Positions 8,843-19,469 are shown, counted from the stretch's first letter. The stretch: DNA of 64,000 bases from Shimia biformata (GCF_016888515.1 NZ_JAFEJK010000002.1:293255-357254); one strand, 5' to 3'. The notes: generated by a model not told the origin, from the letters alone. Translations and numbers: made by a program.

Positions 8843-10417
8843 ATGACTGATAAACCCCAACAAGACCGCGTCTTGATTTTTGACACGACCCTGCGCGATG
8901 GCGAACAAAGCCCCGGCGCGACGATGACCCACGCCGAGAAGCTGGAAATCGCCGAAATGCTCGACGAGATGGGGGTCGACATTATCGAGGCCGGCTTCCC
9001 GATCGCCTCGGAAGGCGACTTCGCCGCCGTGAGCGAGATTGCCAAACGCTCGGTCAATTCCCGTATCTGCGGGCTGGCACGCGCCAATTTCGCCGATATC
9101 GACCGATGCTGGGAGGCGGTGAAACACGCCGGCAAGCCGCGTATCCACACGTTTATCGGCACCTCGCCGCTGCACCGCGCCATTCCGAACCTCACAATGG
9201 ACGAGATGGCGGACAAGATCCACGAAACCGTCAGTCACGCCCGCAACCTGTGCGAAAACGTGCAATGGTCGCCGATGGATGCGACCCGGACCGAGTGGGA
9301 TTACCTCTGCCGCGTTGTCGAGATCGCGATCAAGGCGGGCGCCACCACGATCAATATTCCCGATACCGTCGGCTATACAGCCCCGGCGGAAAGCGCCGAC
9401 CTGATCAAGCGCCTGATCGAAACCGTGCCGGGCGCGGACGAGGTGATCTTTGCCACCCATTGCCACAACGACCTTGGCATGGCGACGGCGAACTCGCTGG
9501 CTGCGGTTGCGGGCGGTGCGCGCCAGATCGAATGCACGATCAACGGCCTTGGCGAACGCGCGGGCAATACCGCGCTGGAAGAGGTGGTGATGGCGATGAA
9601 GACCCGTCACGACATCATGCCTTGGAAAACCGGCATCGACACCACCAAGATCATGGCAATCTCGCGCCGGGTCGCGACCGTGTCGGGCTTCCCGGTGCAG
9701 TTCAACAAGGCCATCGTCGGCAAGAACGCCTTTGCCCATGAAAGCGGCATCCACCAGGACGGCATGCTGAAGAACCGCGAGAACTTCGAGATCATGCGCC
9801 CCGAGGATGTAGGTCTGTCGGGCACCTCGTTGCCCTTGGGCAAACATTCCGGCCGCGCGGCATTGCGTGACAAGCTGGAAACGCTTGGCTTCGAGATCGG
9901 AGACAATCAGCTCAAGGACCTGTTTGTCCGCTTCAAGGAACTGGCTGACCGCAAGAAAGAAGTGTTTGACGACGACATTATCGCCCTGATGCGTGTAGGG
10001 GCGAACGCCGAGGATGACGCATTGCATCTGGTCTCGATGAAGGTGATCTGCGGCACCGGCGGTCCGGCGGAGTCCACGGTTGAGATGGAGATTGACGGCA
10101 AGGATGTCACCGCGACCGAAACGGGCGACGGACCGGTCGACGCGACCTTCAAGGCGATCCGGGCGATCTATCCCAACGATGCGCATTTGCAGCTTTATCA
10201 GGTGCATGCAGTGACCGAGGGCACCGATGCCCAGGCCACCGTTTCGGTGCGTCTGGAAGAGGACGGAGTGATCGCCACGGGCGAATCCGCCAATACCGAT
10301 ACGGTCGTGGCTTCGGCCAAGGCCTACATCAACGCGCTGAACCGCCTGATCGTGCGCCGCACCAAGGTGGGGCAGGGTGCCGACGCGAAAGAGATTTCCT
10401 ATCGCGATCTGGCTTGA
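8843..10417 (+). CDS. leuA: 2-isopropylmalate synthase
   Basis: First committed step of leucine synthesis: condenses acetyl-CoA with 2-oxoisovalerate. The 524-aa length fits the long bacterial form (LeuA type 1). The N-terminal TIM barrel shows DTTLRDGEQSPGA (residues 13-25), the metal-binding THCHNDLGMATAN near residue 206, and GERAGNTALEEVVM. The C-terminal allosteric domain that binds leucine follows the linker around residues 330-400. It is preceded by a leucine leader peptide and attenuator, so expression should fall when leucine is plentiful, in addition to feedback inhibition. The ribosome binding site (AAGAGA) is modest. A hairpin follows the stop. Confidence 0.97.
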   Translation: MTDKPQQDRVLIFDTTLRDGEQSPGATMTHAEKLEIAEMLDEMGVDIIEAGFPIASEGDFAAVSEIAKRSVNSRICGLARANFADIDRCWEAVKHAGKPRIHTFIGTSPLHRAIPNLTMDEMADKIHETVSHARNLCENVQWSPMDATRTEWDYLCRVVEIAIKAGATTINIPDTVGYTAPAESADLIKRLIETVPGADEVIFATHCHNDLGMATANSLAAVAGGARQIECTINGLGERAGNTALEEVVMAMKTRHDIMPWKTGIDTTKIMAISRRVATVSGFPVQFNKAIVGKNAFAHESGIHQDGMLKNRENFEIMRPEDVGLSGTSLPLGKHSGRAALRDKLETLGFEIGDNQLKDLFVRFKELADRKKEVFDDDIIALMRVGANAEDDALHLVSMKVICGTGGPAESTVEMEIDGKDVTATETGDGPVDATFKAIRAIYPNDAHLQLYQVHAVTEGTDAQATVSVRLEEDGVIATGESANTDTVVASAKAYINALNRLIVRRTKVGQGADAKEISYRDLA

Positions 10418-10436
10418 GATTAGTCAAAAAACAGCA

Positions 10437-10465
10437 AAACGGGCCGCAGGTTGAGCAGCCCGTTT
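10437..10465 (+). terminator. Probable terminator after leuA
   Basis: AAACGGGC (10437-10444) pairs with GCCCGTTT (10458-10465) around a 13-base loop; the 3' arm ends in TTT followed by CC, so termination may be only partial. It separates leuA from the sulfatase gene, which has its own promoter. Confidence 0.6.
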
Positions 10466-10495
10466 CCTATTCTGCCGCAACGATTTCGTCGTGCT

Positions 10496-10524
10496 TGCCT
10501 TTTCGTCGCACCGCCTCATTATAC
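10496..10524 (+). promoter_or_regulatory. Candidate sigma70-type promoter of the sulfatase gene
   Basis: TTGCCT (10496-10501), a 17-base spacer and TTATAC (10519-10524) would start transcription near 10531, about 29 bases before the sulfatase ATG and just upstream of its GGGAGG ribosome binding site. Confidence 0.5.
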
Positions 10525-10559
10525 ACGCATACTTATACGTTGTTTCAGGGAGGCAGATT

Positions 10560-12101
10560 ATGCCGAAACTATTATTTAGGGCGGTCGCTGCGGCCGCTTT
10601 GATGTCCACGTCCATCGGCGCAACAAGCGCCATCGCCCAGGATCAGCCGAATTTCCTGATCATCTGGGGTGACGATATCGGGTATTGGAACGTCAGCGCC
10701 TACAATCAGGGCATGATGGGTTATGAAACCCCGAACATCGACCGGATCGCCAGGGAAGGCATGCTGTTCACACACGGTTATGGCGAACAGTCCTGTACCG
10801 CCGGCCGCGCGTCGTTTGTGACCGGTCAATCGGGGTTCCGCACCGGCTTGCTGAAAGTGGGTCTGCCTGGAGCCAAGGAAGGCATTTCAGAGAAAGATCC
10901 CACAATTGCCGAATACATGAAGTCCAAGGGCTACATGACCGGGCAATACGGCAAAAACCACCTGGGCGACCTGGATGAGCATCTGCCCACGAACCACGGT
11001 TTTGACGAGTTCTTCGGCAACCTCTATCACCTCAACGCCGAGGAAGAGCCCGAGAACGTTGACTATCCCAAGAACCCGGAATTCCGCGAGAATTTCGGCC
11101 CGCGCGGTGTGATCAAGTCAAATGCCGACGGGTCTGTCGAGGATACCGGCCCGCTGACCAAGAAGCGGATGGAAACCATTGACGAGGAAGTCACCGCAGG
11201 CGCGCTGGACTTCATGGAGCGTGCGGTTTCGCAGGATAAGCCGTTCTTCCTTTGGTACAACACCACGCGGATGCACATCTTCACCCACCTCAAGCCGGAA
11301 TCCCAGGGCGTGACCGGACTGGGTGTCTACCCGGACGGCATGGTCGAGCATGACGGCATGGTAGGCCAGATGCTGGACAAGCTGGATGAGCTGGGGATCA
11401 CCGACAATACGGTCGTGATGTACTCAACCGACAACGGCGCCGAGGTGTTCTCGTGGCCGGATGGTGGCACCACCCCGTTCCGCAATGAGAAGAACTCGAA
11501 CTGGGAAGGCGGTTTCCGCGTTCCGATGATGATCAAGTGGCCCGGCGTTATCGAACCCGGCCGCGTGTCGAACCAGATCATCAGCCACCTCGACTGGTTC
11601 CCGACCTTCATGTCGGCGCTGGGTGATGGTGACATGAAAGAGCGCATGCTGACCGAGGCACCCTTTGGCGAAGGCAATGAGCCTGTCCATCTCGATGGTT
11701 ATGACTTCATGCCATATTTCAAAGGTGAAACCGACAAGGGGCCGCGTCGCGAGTTCTTCTATTTCTCGGATGGCGGCGACCTGATGAACCTGCGCTATGA
11801 CCAGTGGAAAGTGGTCTTTGCCGAACAGCGCGCCGAAAGCTTCGACGTCTGGCAGGATCCGTTGACCCAGCTGCGTCTGCCCAAGGTGTTCAATCTTTAC
11901 TCGGATCCATTCGAGAAGGCCGACCACGAGTCGATCAACTATCCGATGTGGCGGCTTGAACGCGCCTATCTGCTGGTGCCCGCACAGGCGATTGTCGCCG
12001 ACTTCCTTGGCACGTTTGCACAATATCCGCCGCGTCAGAAACCGGGCAGCTTCTCGATCGACTCGGTTCTGGAAACGCTGCAAACCAACCAGGGTGGCTG
12101 A
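10560..12101 (+). CDS. Secreted arylsulfatase-type sulfatase
   Basis: A 513-aa periplasmic or secreted sulfatase. A Sec signal peptide (PKLLFRAVAAAALMSTSIGA, cleavage near AIAQDQ at residues 27-30) precedes the domain. The metal site starts at IIWGDDIGYWN, and the active-site cysteine that becomes formylglycine is in the motif C-T-A-G-R (SCTAGRASFVTG, near residue 80), a CxAxR variant of the usual CxPSR. STDNGAEVFSWPDGG is the second metal-binding loop. The ATG at 10560 follows GGGAGGCAGATT. It has its own promoter and terminator. The natural substrate, possibly a sulfated polymer or aryl sulfate, cannot be read; no maturase gene is in the window. Confidence 0.93.
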   Translation: MPKLLFRAVAAAALMSTSIGATSAIAQDQPNFLIIWGDDIGYWNVSAYNQGMMGYETPNIDRIAREGMLFTHGYGEQSCTAGRASFVTGQSGFRTGLLKVGLPGAKEGISEKDPTIAEYMKSKGYMTGQYGKNHLGDLDEHLPTNHGFDEFFGNLYHLNAEEEPENVDYPKNPEFRENFGPRGVIKSNADGSVEDTGPLTKKRMETIDEEVTAGALDFMERAVSQDKPFFLWYNTTRMHIFTHLKPESQGVTGLGVYPDGMVEHDGMVGQMLDKLDELGITDNTVVMYSTDNGAEVFSWPDGGTTPFRNEKNSNWEGGFRVPMMIKWPGVIEPGRVSNQIISHLDWFPTFMSALGDGDMKERMLTEAPFGEGNEPVHLDGYDFMPYFKGETDKGPRREFFYFSDGGDLMNLRYDQWKVVFAEQRAESFDVWQDPLTQLRLPKVFNLYSDPFEKADHESINYPMWRLERAYLLVPAQAIVADFLGTFAQYPPRQKPGSFSIDSVLETLQTNQGG

Positions 12102-12122
12102 CGGGTCAGTCTGACGCCTTGA

Positions 12123-13403
<1,281 letters not shown>

Positions 13404-13448
13404 TTGTCTGTTTCGGAGCGGGGCGCAGGGCCTACCGCATCTCTGTTG

Positions 13449-13478
13449 GCCTTGCCCTGACGGGGCAAGGCGTGTTTT
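13449..13478 (+). terminator. Terminator-like hairpin between mreB and mreC
   Basis: GCCTTGCCC (13449-13457) pairs with GGGCAAGGC (13463-13471), loop TGACG, followed by GTGTTTT. Together with the 157-base gap this suggests partial termination after mreB. Confidence 0.6.
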
Positions 13479-13560
13479 CGGCGGCGGCAAAGCCTTGCCA
13501 AACACAGCTTGGCCCGGAATCCCCTCTACCCTCTGCTGACACCATGATATAGATGGCGGC

Positions 13561-14490
13561 ATGGCCCGCGACCGCGCACAATCCGAGGACTATCTGACCC
13601 CGCTCAAGCGGCTGCTTCTGGCGGTGTTGTTGCTTGTCCTGCTGGCGATTTTCCTGGTCTGGCGCATCGACAGTCCGCGCGTCGAACGGTTCCGCGCGCA
13701 GGTGGTGGATAAGGTCGTTCCCTCGATGGACTGGGCCATGGCGCCGATCACGGGCGCGGTGAACCTGATCCGCGATTTCCAAAGCTATCAGCGCATCGTC
13801 GTCCAGAACCAGGAACTGCGCCGCGAGTTGCAGCAGATGAAAGCCTGGAAAGAGGCCGCCCTCCAGCTTGAGCAGGAAAACGCCCGGTTGCTTGACCTCA
13901 ACAACGTGCGACTTGACCCGCGCCTGACCTATGTAACCGGGGTGGTGATGGCCGACAGCGGCTCTCCTTTCCGGCAATCGGTCCTGCTTAATATCGGCGC
14001 GCGGGACGGTGTCGTCGATGGCTGGGCCGCGATGGACGGGATCGGCCTTGTCGGGCGGATTTCCGGCACCGGAGCCAGCACGTCGCGGGTGATCCTTCTG
14101 ACCGACAGTTCAAGCCGGGTTCCGGCCAAGATCCAGCCTTCTGGCGTGACGGCGCTGATCGTCGGCGACAACTCGTTGGCGCCGGTGGTGGATTTTCTTG
14201 AGAACGCGGATCTTGTGCGTCCCGGCGACCGAGTCGTCAGTTCCGGCGATGGCGGGGTTTTTCCTGACGGGCTGTTGATCGGGCAGGTGGCAACCGACCC
14301 GGGCGGGCGGTTGCGGGTGCGGCTGGCGGCGGACATTGAGCGTCTGGAATTCCTGCGCGTCCTGCGGTCCCACCCGGTTGAACCGGTGTCGTCCTCCGGG
14401 CGGATCGTGGTGCCGGACGGTCCGATATCGGAACCGGCGCCGGATGTTGCACCTGAGGAAGACCCGCAAGCGGGGGCAACCAATGGCTAG
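13561..14490 (+). CDS. mreC: Rod shape-determining protein MreC
   Basis: Bitopic membrane protein (309 aa) that scaffolds the elongasome and activates PBP2. A basic cytoplasmic tail is followed by one membrane helix (LLLAVLLLVLLAIFLVWRI, residues about 18-36), a coiled coil (QNQELRRELQQMKAWKEAALQLEQEN, about residues 83-110) and two periplasmic beta domains. The last 40 residues are acidic and proline-rich (PAPDVAPEEDPQAG), a low-complexity tail. Its stop overlaps the start of mreD by 8 bases. Confidence 0.96.
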   Translation: MARDRAQSEDYLTPLKRLLLAVLLLVLLAIFLVWRIDSPRVERFRAQVVDKVVPSMDWAMAPITGAVNLIRDFQSYQRIVVQNQELRRELQQMKAWKEAALQLEQENARLLDLNNVRLDPRLTYVTGVVMADSGSPFRQSVLLNIGARDGVVDGWAAMDGIGLVGRISGTGASTSRVILLTDSSSRVPAKIQPSGVTALIVGDNSLAPVVDFLENADLVRPGDRVVSSGDGGVFPDGLLIGQVATDPGGRLRVRLAADIERLEFLRVLRSHPVEPVSSSGRIVVPDGPISEPAPDVAPEEDPQAGATNG

Positions 14491-15019
14491 CCCGATGTCG
14501 CGTGTCTGGGCCATGCGGCTGTTGTTCCTCGGGCTGGGGGTCGGGGTGATCTTCCTGTCACTTCTACCTCTGGAAACCACGCCGCGGCGCTGGGCGGGAC
14601 CGGATTTCCTAGTTCTTTTCACCGTCGCCTGGACCATTCGCCGCCCAGACTATGTGCCGGCGCTCTCCATTGCCGTCTTGTTCCTGCTTGCCGATTTCCT
14701 GTTCCTGCGCCCACCCGGAGCCTTCACCGCGATCATGGTTGTCGCGGGTGAGTTTCTGCGCCGACGCGCCTTGTTTCTGCGAGATGCGACCTTCATGACC
14801 GACTGGCTGGCGGCAGCGGGTGCGATCGCCGGGATTACCATTGCCTATCGGTTTTTTCTGGCCGTGTTCCTGGTCGGGCAGGTTCCCCTTGGGCTGACCC
14901 TGATCCAAATGATCATGTCGATCATTTTCTACCCTTTCGTGGTGTTGATCAGCCGCGTGGCGTTCGGATTGCGAAAGGCGGTGCCGGGTGACCTTGATCC
15001 AGCGGGGCGCATGGCATGA
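14483..15019 (+). CDS. mreD: Rod shape-determining protein MreD
   Basis: Polytopic inner-membrane component of the elongasome, 178 aa, with about five hydrophobic segments starting at MRLLFLGLGVGVIFLSLLPL. The family is poorly conserved in sequence; identification relies on the membrane profile, the segment GPDFLVLFTVAWTIRRPDYVP and the position between mreC and mrdA. The ATG at 14483 overlaps the end of mreC by 8 bases and the stop overlaps the PBP2 start (ATGA), so the cluster is translationally coupled. Confidence 0.9.
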   Translation: MASPMSRVWAMRLLFLGLGVGVIFLSLLPLETTPRRWAGPDFLVLFTVAWTIRRPDYVPALSIAVLFLLADFLFLRPPGAFTAIMVVAGEFLRRRALFLRDATFMTDWLAAAGAIAGITIAYRFFLAVFLVGQVPLGLTLIQMIMSIIFYPFVVLISRVAFGLRKAVPGDLDPAGRMA

Positions 15020-16959
15020 GACGCAGCCCAGCTGAAGGAACTGAATCGCATGCCCGTATCACCCGGCGCAGCCTGCTTTTGGGCGGAGGGATGCTGGGGT
15101 TTGCCGGGATGCTTGGTCTCAGGATGCGCTACCTGCAGCTTGAGCAGGCCGACCAGTTCCGCCTTCTGGCCGAAGAAAACCGCGTCAACATCCGCCTGAT
15201 CCCACCGGCCCGGGGCGAGATTTTTGACCGCAACGGTTTTGCCATCGCGCTGAACCAGCCATCCTACCGCGTGACCATCGTCCGAGAGGACGCCGGTGAT
15301 GTCGATGAGGTGATTGCACGTCTTGCGGCATTGATCGAGCTGGATGATGTCACGCTTGAGCGCGCGATGACGGAAATGCGCCGCTCGCCGCCGTTCCTGC
15401 CGATCACAATTGCCGACCGCATCACATGGGAAGAAATGAGCCGGATCGCCGTCAACGCGCCGGCGCTGCCCGGAGTCACCCCCGAGGTCGGTCTGTCGCG
15501 GCATTATCCGCTGGGCGGGGTCTTTGCCCATGTGGTCGGCTATGTCGGGCCGGTCAGCGACTATGACCTCAGCCGGATTGAAAACCCGGACCAGCTGTTG
15601 CGTATTCCCCGGTTCCAGATCGGCAAGGTGGGCGTCGAGGCGCGGGAAGAGGAGTTGCTGCGCGGCAAGGCCGGCACGCGCCAGGTCGAGGTGAATGCCG
15701 TCGGTCGCGTGATGCGCGAACTGGACCGCCGCGAGGGGCAGCCCGGCGCGACCATGCAATTGACCATCGATCGCCAGCTTCAGGCCTATGTGCAGGCCCG
15801 GCTCGGTGACGAAAGCGCCGCCGCCGTGGTGCTGAACGCAAGGACAGGAGAGATCCTGTCGATCAACTCGTCCCCGACCTTCGATCCGAACCTGTTTGTC
15901 ACCGGCATCTCGGTCGCCGACTACCGGGATCTGACCGAAAACGACCACCGCCCGCTGGCTAACAAATCGGTGCAGGGGACCTACCCGCCGGGTTCGACGT
16001 TCAAGATGGTGACCGCGCTGGCCGCGCTGGAAGAGGGGCTTTTCGATGAGCGCGACACCGTCTGGTGCCCCGGTCACCTTGAAGTGTCGAACCGTCGCTT
16101 CCACTGCTGGAAACGTGCAGGCCACGGGCATATGAACCTGAACACGGCGCTGCGGGAAAGCTGTGACGTCTATTTCTACGAATTGGCGCTCAAGGTCGGA
16201 ATTGACAAGATTTCCGCCATGGCCGAACGGCTCGGCCTTGGCACCCGGTTCGAAATCCCGATGTCGGGTGTCGCGCAGGGTCTGAACCCGACCCGCGACT
16301 GGAAACAGTCGGTGCGCGGCGCGCCCTGGGTGGTCGGCGACACGGTAAACGTGTCGATCGGGCAGGGGTTCGTCCTGGCCTCGCCCCTGCAACTGGCGGT
16401 TATGACCGCGCGGTTGGCAACGGGGCTTGCGGTCGAGCCGTCGCTGGTGAAATCGGTTGAAGGCGAAGACCGGACCCTGCCAGAGCCCGTTCCTCTTGCC
16501 ATCAATCCCCAGCACCTGCAGGCGGTACGCGGTGCGATGTTCGCGGTTTCGAACCACCGGCGCGGCACCGCCTATGGCAGCCGCATCATCGAGGACGCCT
16601 ATCGCATGGCGGGCAAGACTGGCACCAGCCAGGTCCGCAACATCACGGCCGCTGAACGTGCCGCCGGTGTCACCCGGAACGAAGACCTTCCTTGGGAGCG
16701 ACGTGACCATGCGCTGTTTGTTGACTTTGCCCCGTTCGACAATCCCGAAATCGCCGTTGCCGTGGTGGTCGAACATGGTGGCGGCGGCTCGACTGCGGCG
16801 GCACCGATCGCCCGCGACATCACACTTCAGGCGCTTTTCAAGGGCGACCCGCCGCTCGATGCCTATCCCGTCAAGGACCGCGACCGCATCGCCACCCAGC
16901 AAGAGCGAATTCGCAAGCTGATGCCCGATCCCGACGGCCACAAAAGGACGCGGGCATGA
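15016..16959 (+). CDS. mrdA: Penicillin-binding protein 2 (elongasome transpeptidase)
   Basis: D,D-transpeptidase of lateral wall synthesis, 647 aa. The N-terminus has a membrane anchor (SLLLGGGMLGFAGMLGL), then the dimerisation/pedestal domain with the RGEIFDRNG motif, and the transpeptidase domain: active-site serine in GSTFKM near residue 325, SCD (the PBP2 version of SxN) near residue 380, and KTGTSQV near residue 533. All three are intact. ATGA overlaps join it to mreD upstream and rodA downstream, so SEDS glycosyltransferase and transpeptidase are made in stoichiometric order. Confidence 0.97.
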   Translation: MRRSPAEGTESHARITRRSLLLGGGMLGFAGMLGLRMRYLQLEQADQFRLLAEENRVNIRLIPPARGEIFDRNGFAIALNQPSYRVTIVREDAGDVDEVIARLAALIELDDVTLERAMTEMRRSPPFLPITIADRITWEEMSRIAVNAPALPGVTPEVGLSRHYPLGGVFAHVVGYVGPVSDYDLSRIENPDQLLRIPRFQIGKVGVEAREEELLRGKAGTRQVEVNAVGRVMRELDRREGQPGATMQLTIDRQLQAYVQARLGDESAAAVVLNARTGEILSINSSPTFDPNLFVTGISVADYRDLTENDHRPLANKSVQGTYPPGSTFKMVTALAALEEGLFDERDTVWCPGHLEVSNRRFHCWKRAGHGHMNLNTALRESCDVYFYELALKVGIDKISAMAERLGLGTRFEIPMSGVAQGLNPTRDWKQSVRGAPWVVGDTVNVSIGQGFVLASPLQLAVMTARLATGLAVEPSLVKSVEGEDRTLPEPVPLAINPQHLQAVRGAMFAVSNHRRGTAYGSRIIEDAYRMAGKTGTSQVRNITAAERAAGVTRNEDLPWERRDHALFVDFAPFDNPEIAVAVVVEHGGGGSTAAAPIARDITLQALFKGDPPLDAYPVKDRDRIATQQERIRKLMPDPDGHKRTRA

Positions 16960-18095
16960 GTTATCTGGAATATGCCGTCAAGACGGTGCCGACGGGCTGG
17001 CGCAAGATCCTGTATCTGAACTGGCCGCTGATCCTTTTGATCATGGCAGTCGCCAGCACCGGATTCCTGATGCTCTATTCGGTGGCCGGAGGGTCGTTCT
17101 CACCCTGGGTCGAGCCGCAGTTGAAGCGCTTTGTCATGGGGCTGGTGCTGATGCTGTTTGTGGCGATGGTCCCGATCTGGTTCTGGCGAAACATCTCGGT
17201 CGTGGCCTATCTGGGCACGCTGGTCCTGTTGATCCTGGTCGAGATAATGGGCAGCGTCGGCATGGGGGCCCAGCGGTGGATCGACCTCGGTTTCATGCGT
17301 CTGCAACCGTCCGAGCTGATGAAGATAACGCTGGTGATGCTGTTGGCGGCCTATTACGACTGGTTGCCCCTGCCGCGTACCTCTCGTCCGATCTGGGTGG
17401 CTATCCCGGTCCTGATCATCCTGATCCCCACTGCCCTGGTCTTGCGCCAGCCCGACCTTGGTACGTCGATCCTGCTGCTGGCGGGCGGCGGAATGGTGAT
17501 GTTCATGGCCGGTGTCCACTGGGCCTATTTCGCCGCCGTGATCGGCATGGGCGTGGGGCTGGTGACGGCAGTATTTCAGTCCCGCGGGACCGAGTGGCAA
17601 TTGCTGAAGGACTACCAGTATCGCCGCATCGACACTTTCCTTGATCCCGCCAGCGACCCTCTGGGGGCGGGCTATCACATTACCCAATCCAAGATCGCCC
17701 TGGGATCGGGCGGCTGGACGGGCCGGGGGTTCATGCAAGGCACGCAAAGCCGGTTGAACTTCCTGCCGGAAAAACACACCGACTTCATCTTTACCACGCT
17801 CGCGGAAGAGTTTGGATTTGTTGGCGCTTTCTCGCTGTTGTCGCTTTACGCTCTGATCGTGGTCTTCTGCATCGCGTCGGCGCTGATGAACCGAGACCGC
17901 TTCTCCTCGCTTCTGACACTGGGGATCGCCGCGACTTTCTTCCTGTTTTTTGCCGTCAACATGTCGATGGTGATGGGTTTGGCCCCGGTCGTGGGTGTAC
18001 CGTTGCCGCTGGTCAGCTATGGTGGGTCGGCGATGCTGGTCCTGATGGTGGCCTTCGGCCTTGTCCAGAGCGCGCACGTTCACCGCGCCCGCTAA
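16956..18095 (+). CDS. rodA: SEDS peptidoglycan glycosyltransferase RodA
   Basis: Polymerises lipid II in partnership with PBP2; 379 aa with about ten membrane helices. The SEDS signatures are present: GAQRWIDLGFMRLQPSELMKI near residue 105, RQPDLGTSILLLAGG near residue 165, the GRGFMQGTQSRLNFLPEKHTDFIF loop holding the essential acidic region, and the C-terminal GVPLPLVSYGGSAMLV. The ATG overlaps the mrdA stop. It ends 3 bases before the convergent zincin gene and closes the mre/mrd cluster. Confidence 0.97.
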   Translation: MSYLEYAVKTVPTGWRKILYLNWPLILLIMAVASTGFLMLYSVAGGSFSPWVEPQLKRFVMGLVLMLFVAMVPIWFWRNISVVAYLGTLVLLILVEIMGSVGMGAQRWIDLGFMRLQPSELMKITLVMLLAAYYDWLPLPRTSRPIWVAIPVLIILIPTALVLRQPDLGTSILLLAGGGMVMFMAGVHWAYFAAVIGMGVGLVTAVFQSRGTEWQLLKDYQYRRIDTFLDPASDPLGAGYHITQSKIALGSGGWTGRGFMQGTQSRLNFLPEKHTDFIFTTLAEEFGFVGAFSLLSLYALIVVFCIASALMNRDRFSSLLTLGIAATFFLFFAVNMSMVMGLAPVVGVPLPLVSYGGSAMLVLMVAFGLVQSAHVHRAR

Positions 18096-18098
18096 AGG

Positions 18099-18494
18099 TT
18101 ACTCCCACCACGGATCAATAGCTGCGATATCGTCGTCGGACCAGCCGAAGTGATGCGCAAATTCATGCACGGTGACATGAGCGACCAATTCCGCAAAAGT
18201 GACTCCGTCGGCGGCGCGGTCCTCAAGTTCGGCCAGGATCGGTTTGCGGAACAGGAACACAGTATCGGGCATCATCGGCTGATCGAAATGCGATTTTTCG
18301 GTCAGCGGGATGCCCTCGTATAGCCCGGTCAGCTCAATCGGATCGTCAATCTCCATCTCGGCCAACAGAGCGCGTGGCGGCCAGTCCTCGACATGGATGG
18401 CGACATCGCTGGCAAGGGAAGCAAAAGGCGCTGGAAAGGCACGCACTGTTGCTGCGGCGATTTCCAGCATGTGTTCGGCGCTTTGGTCTGTCAT
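18099..18494 (-). CDS. Zincin-like metallopeptidase family protein (Zincin_1)
   Basis: A 131-aa cytoplasmic protein with the zinc-binding motif VHEFAHHFGWSDDDI near residues 108-122: two histidines and a glutamate of HExxH followed by a GxxD that fits the minimal metallopeptidase family (Zincin_1, COG3824). The N-terminal part carries VAIHVEDWPP, a conserved segment of the family. Proteolytic activity has not been well shown for this family. The gene is convergent with rodA; the spacing of three bases leaves no room for a terminator. Confidence 0.9.
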   Translation of the reverse strand: MTDQSAEHMLEIAAATVRAFPAPFASLASDVAIHVEDWPPRALLAEMEIDDPIELTGLYEGIPLTEKSHFDQPMMPDTVFLFRKPILAELEDRAADGVTFAELVAHVTVHEFAHHFGWSDDDIAAIDPWWE

Positions 18495-18548
18495 GCGCCC
18501 AGCTTTGCCCCCGCCCGCCTAAAGGTGCAAGCGGGGACAGGTGGTTGG

Positions 18549-19469
18549 TCAGAGCATCATCTGATAGCTCATCGGCACGTAATGAAACCCATCGCCCCGT
18601 GACTCGACGAAACCCATTCCCGGGAACGGCATGTGGTAGCCGATGAAAGGGATATTATCGGCAGCCATCATACCCAGCATCCTGCGGCGGGTTGCGGCGG
18701 CGGCGGCCTTGTCCATGTCGAACTTCACCTCCCAGTCGGGATAGGCCAGCGACCAGACGTAGTGATTGGCGAAATCCGCCGCGACCACCAGTTGCCGCCC
18801 GTCGCTTTCGATCATGTAGGCCATGTGCCCCGGCGTGTGCCCGGCTGCATCCAGGCCGGTGATGCCGGAAACCACGGAATCGCCATCGCCGATCATCGAC
18901 ATCTTCTCGGCCAGGGGTTTGACCGCGCCGTCAAAGCGGTCGTTGCCTGCCGCTGCCCAGTGGTCATATTCGGCGGCGCCGGTGACATAGCGTGCATTCG
19001 GGAAGGTCGCGCCACCTGCGCCCATCAGCCCGCCGATGTGATCGCCATGCATATGGGTGATGACGACGACGTCGATCTGATCGGCACTGTAGCCAGCAGC
19101 GGCCAGCGCGCCGGTGATGCCGTCGGGGTTCAGCCCGGTGTCAAACAGCACCAGTTCCGACCCGGTATTGACCACGGTGGGCGTGAAGAAGAACTTCGCC
19201 TTGTCGACGGGGATACGCGCCGCTTGCGAGGCGGCGGCGAATTCGTCAGCGGAAACGTTCATGCCAAAGATCGTCTGCGGGTCCGGCACGGTGCGGGTGC
19301 CAGCCAGAAGCGTGGTCACTTCGAACGCGCCCAGCTTGCCCCGGTTGAAGCGGGTGGCGCCCACGCCCATCATGTCGGCAGCCGCAGCAACCTTGCCAGC
19401 AGCGCCCAGAAGCGGCAGGCTGGCGGCACCCAAAAGCGCGTGTCTGCGGGATAGAGTAATGTCTTTCAT
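18549..19469 (-). CDS. Exported metallo-beta-lactamase-fold hydrolase
   Basis: A 306-aa MBL-fold hydrolase with a twin-arginine-like signal (TLSRRHALLGAASLPLLGAA, residues 4-23) and cleavage near AAAAD, so it probably acts in the periplasm. The di-metal site is complete: THMHGDHIGG near residue 130, the histidine of AGHTPGHM near residue 205, aspartate in VAADFANHY, and histidine in IGYHMPFPGMG near the end. The ATG at 19469 has a strong AGGAGGACCTC site; the long frame upstream is not part of the gene. Lactonases and other hydrolases share this pattern; the substrate is open. It is divergent from the DUF1801 gene. Confidence 0.9.
   Translation of the reverse strand: MKDITLSRRHALLGAASLPLLGAAGKVAAAADMMGVGATRFNRGKLGAFEVTTLLAGTRTVPDPQTIFGMNVSADEFAAASQAARIPVDKAKFFFTPTVVNTGSELVLFDTGLNPDGITGALAAAGYSADQIDVVVITHMHGDHIGGLMGAGGATFPNARYVTGAAEYDHWAAAGNDRFDGAVKPLAEKMSMIGDGDSVVSGITGLDAAGHTPGHMAYMIESDGRQLVVAADFANHYVWSLAYPDWEVKFDMDKAAAAATRRRMLGMMAADNIPFIGYHMPFPGMGFVESRGDGFHYVPMSYQMML

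Noticed and set aside
8642..10207. Long minus-strand frame opposite leuA
   Set aside because: Runs against a clear leuA gene and its leader; composition is that of a shadow frame (histidine and arginine-rich).
14929..16941. 670-codon minus-strand frame opposite mrdA
   Set aside because: Overlaps the catalytic motifs of PBP2 and has no recognisable domain; a shadow frame.
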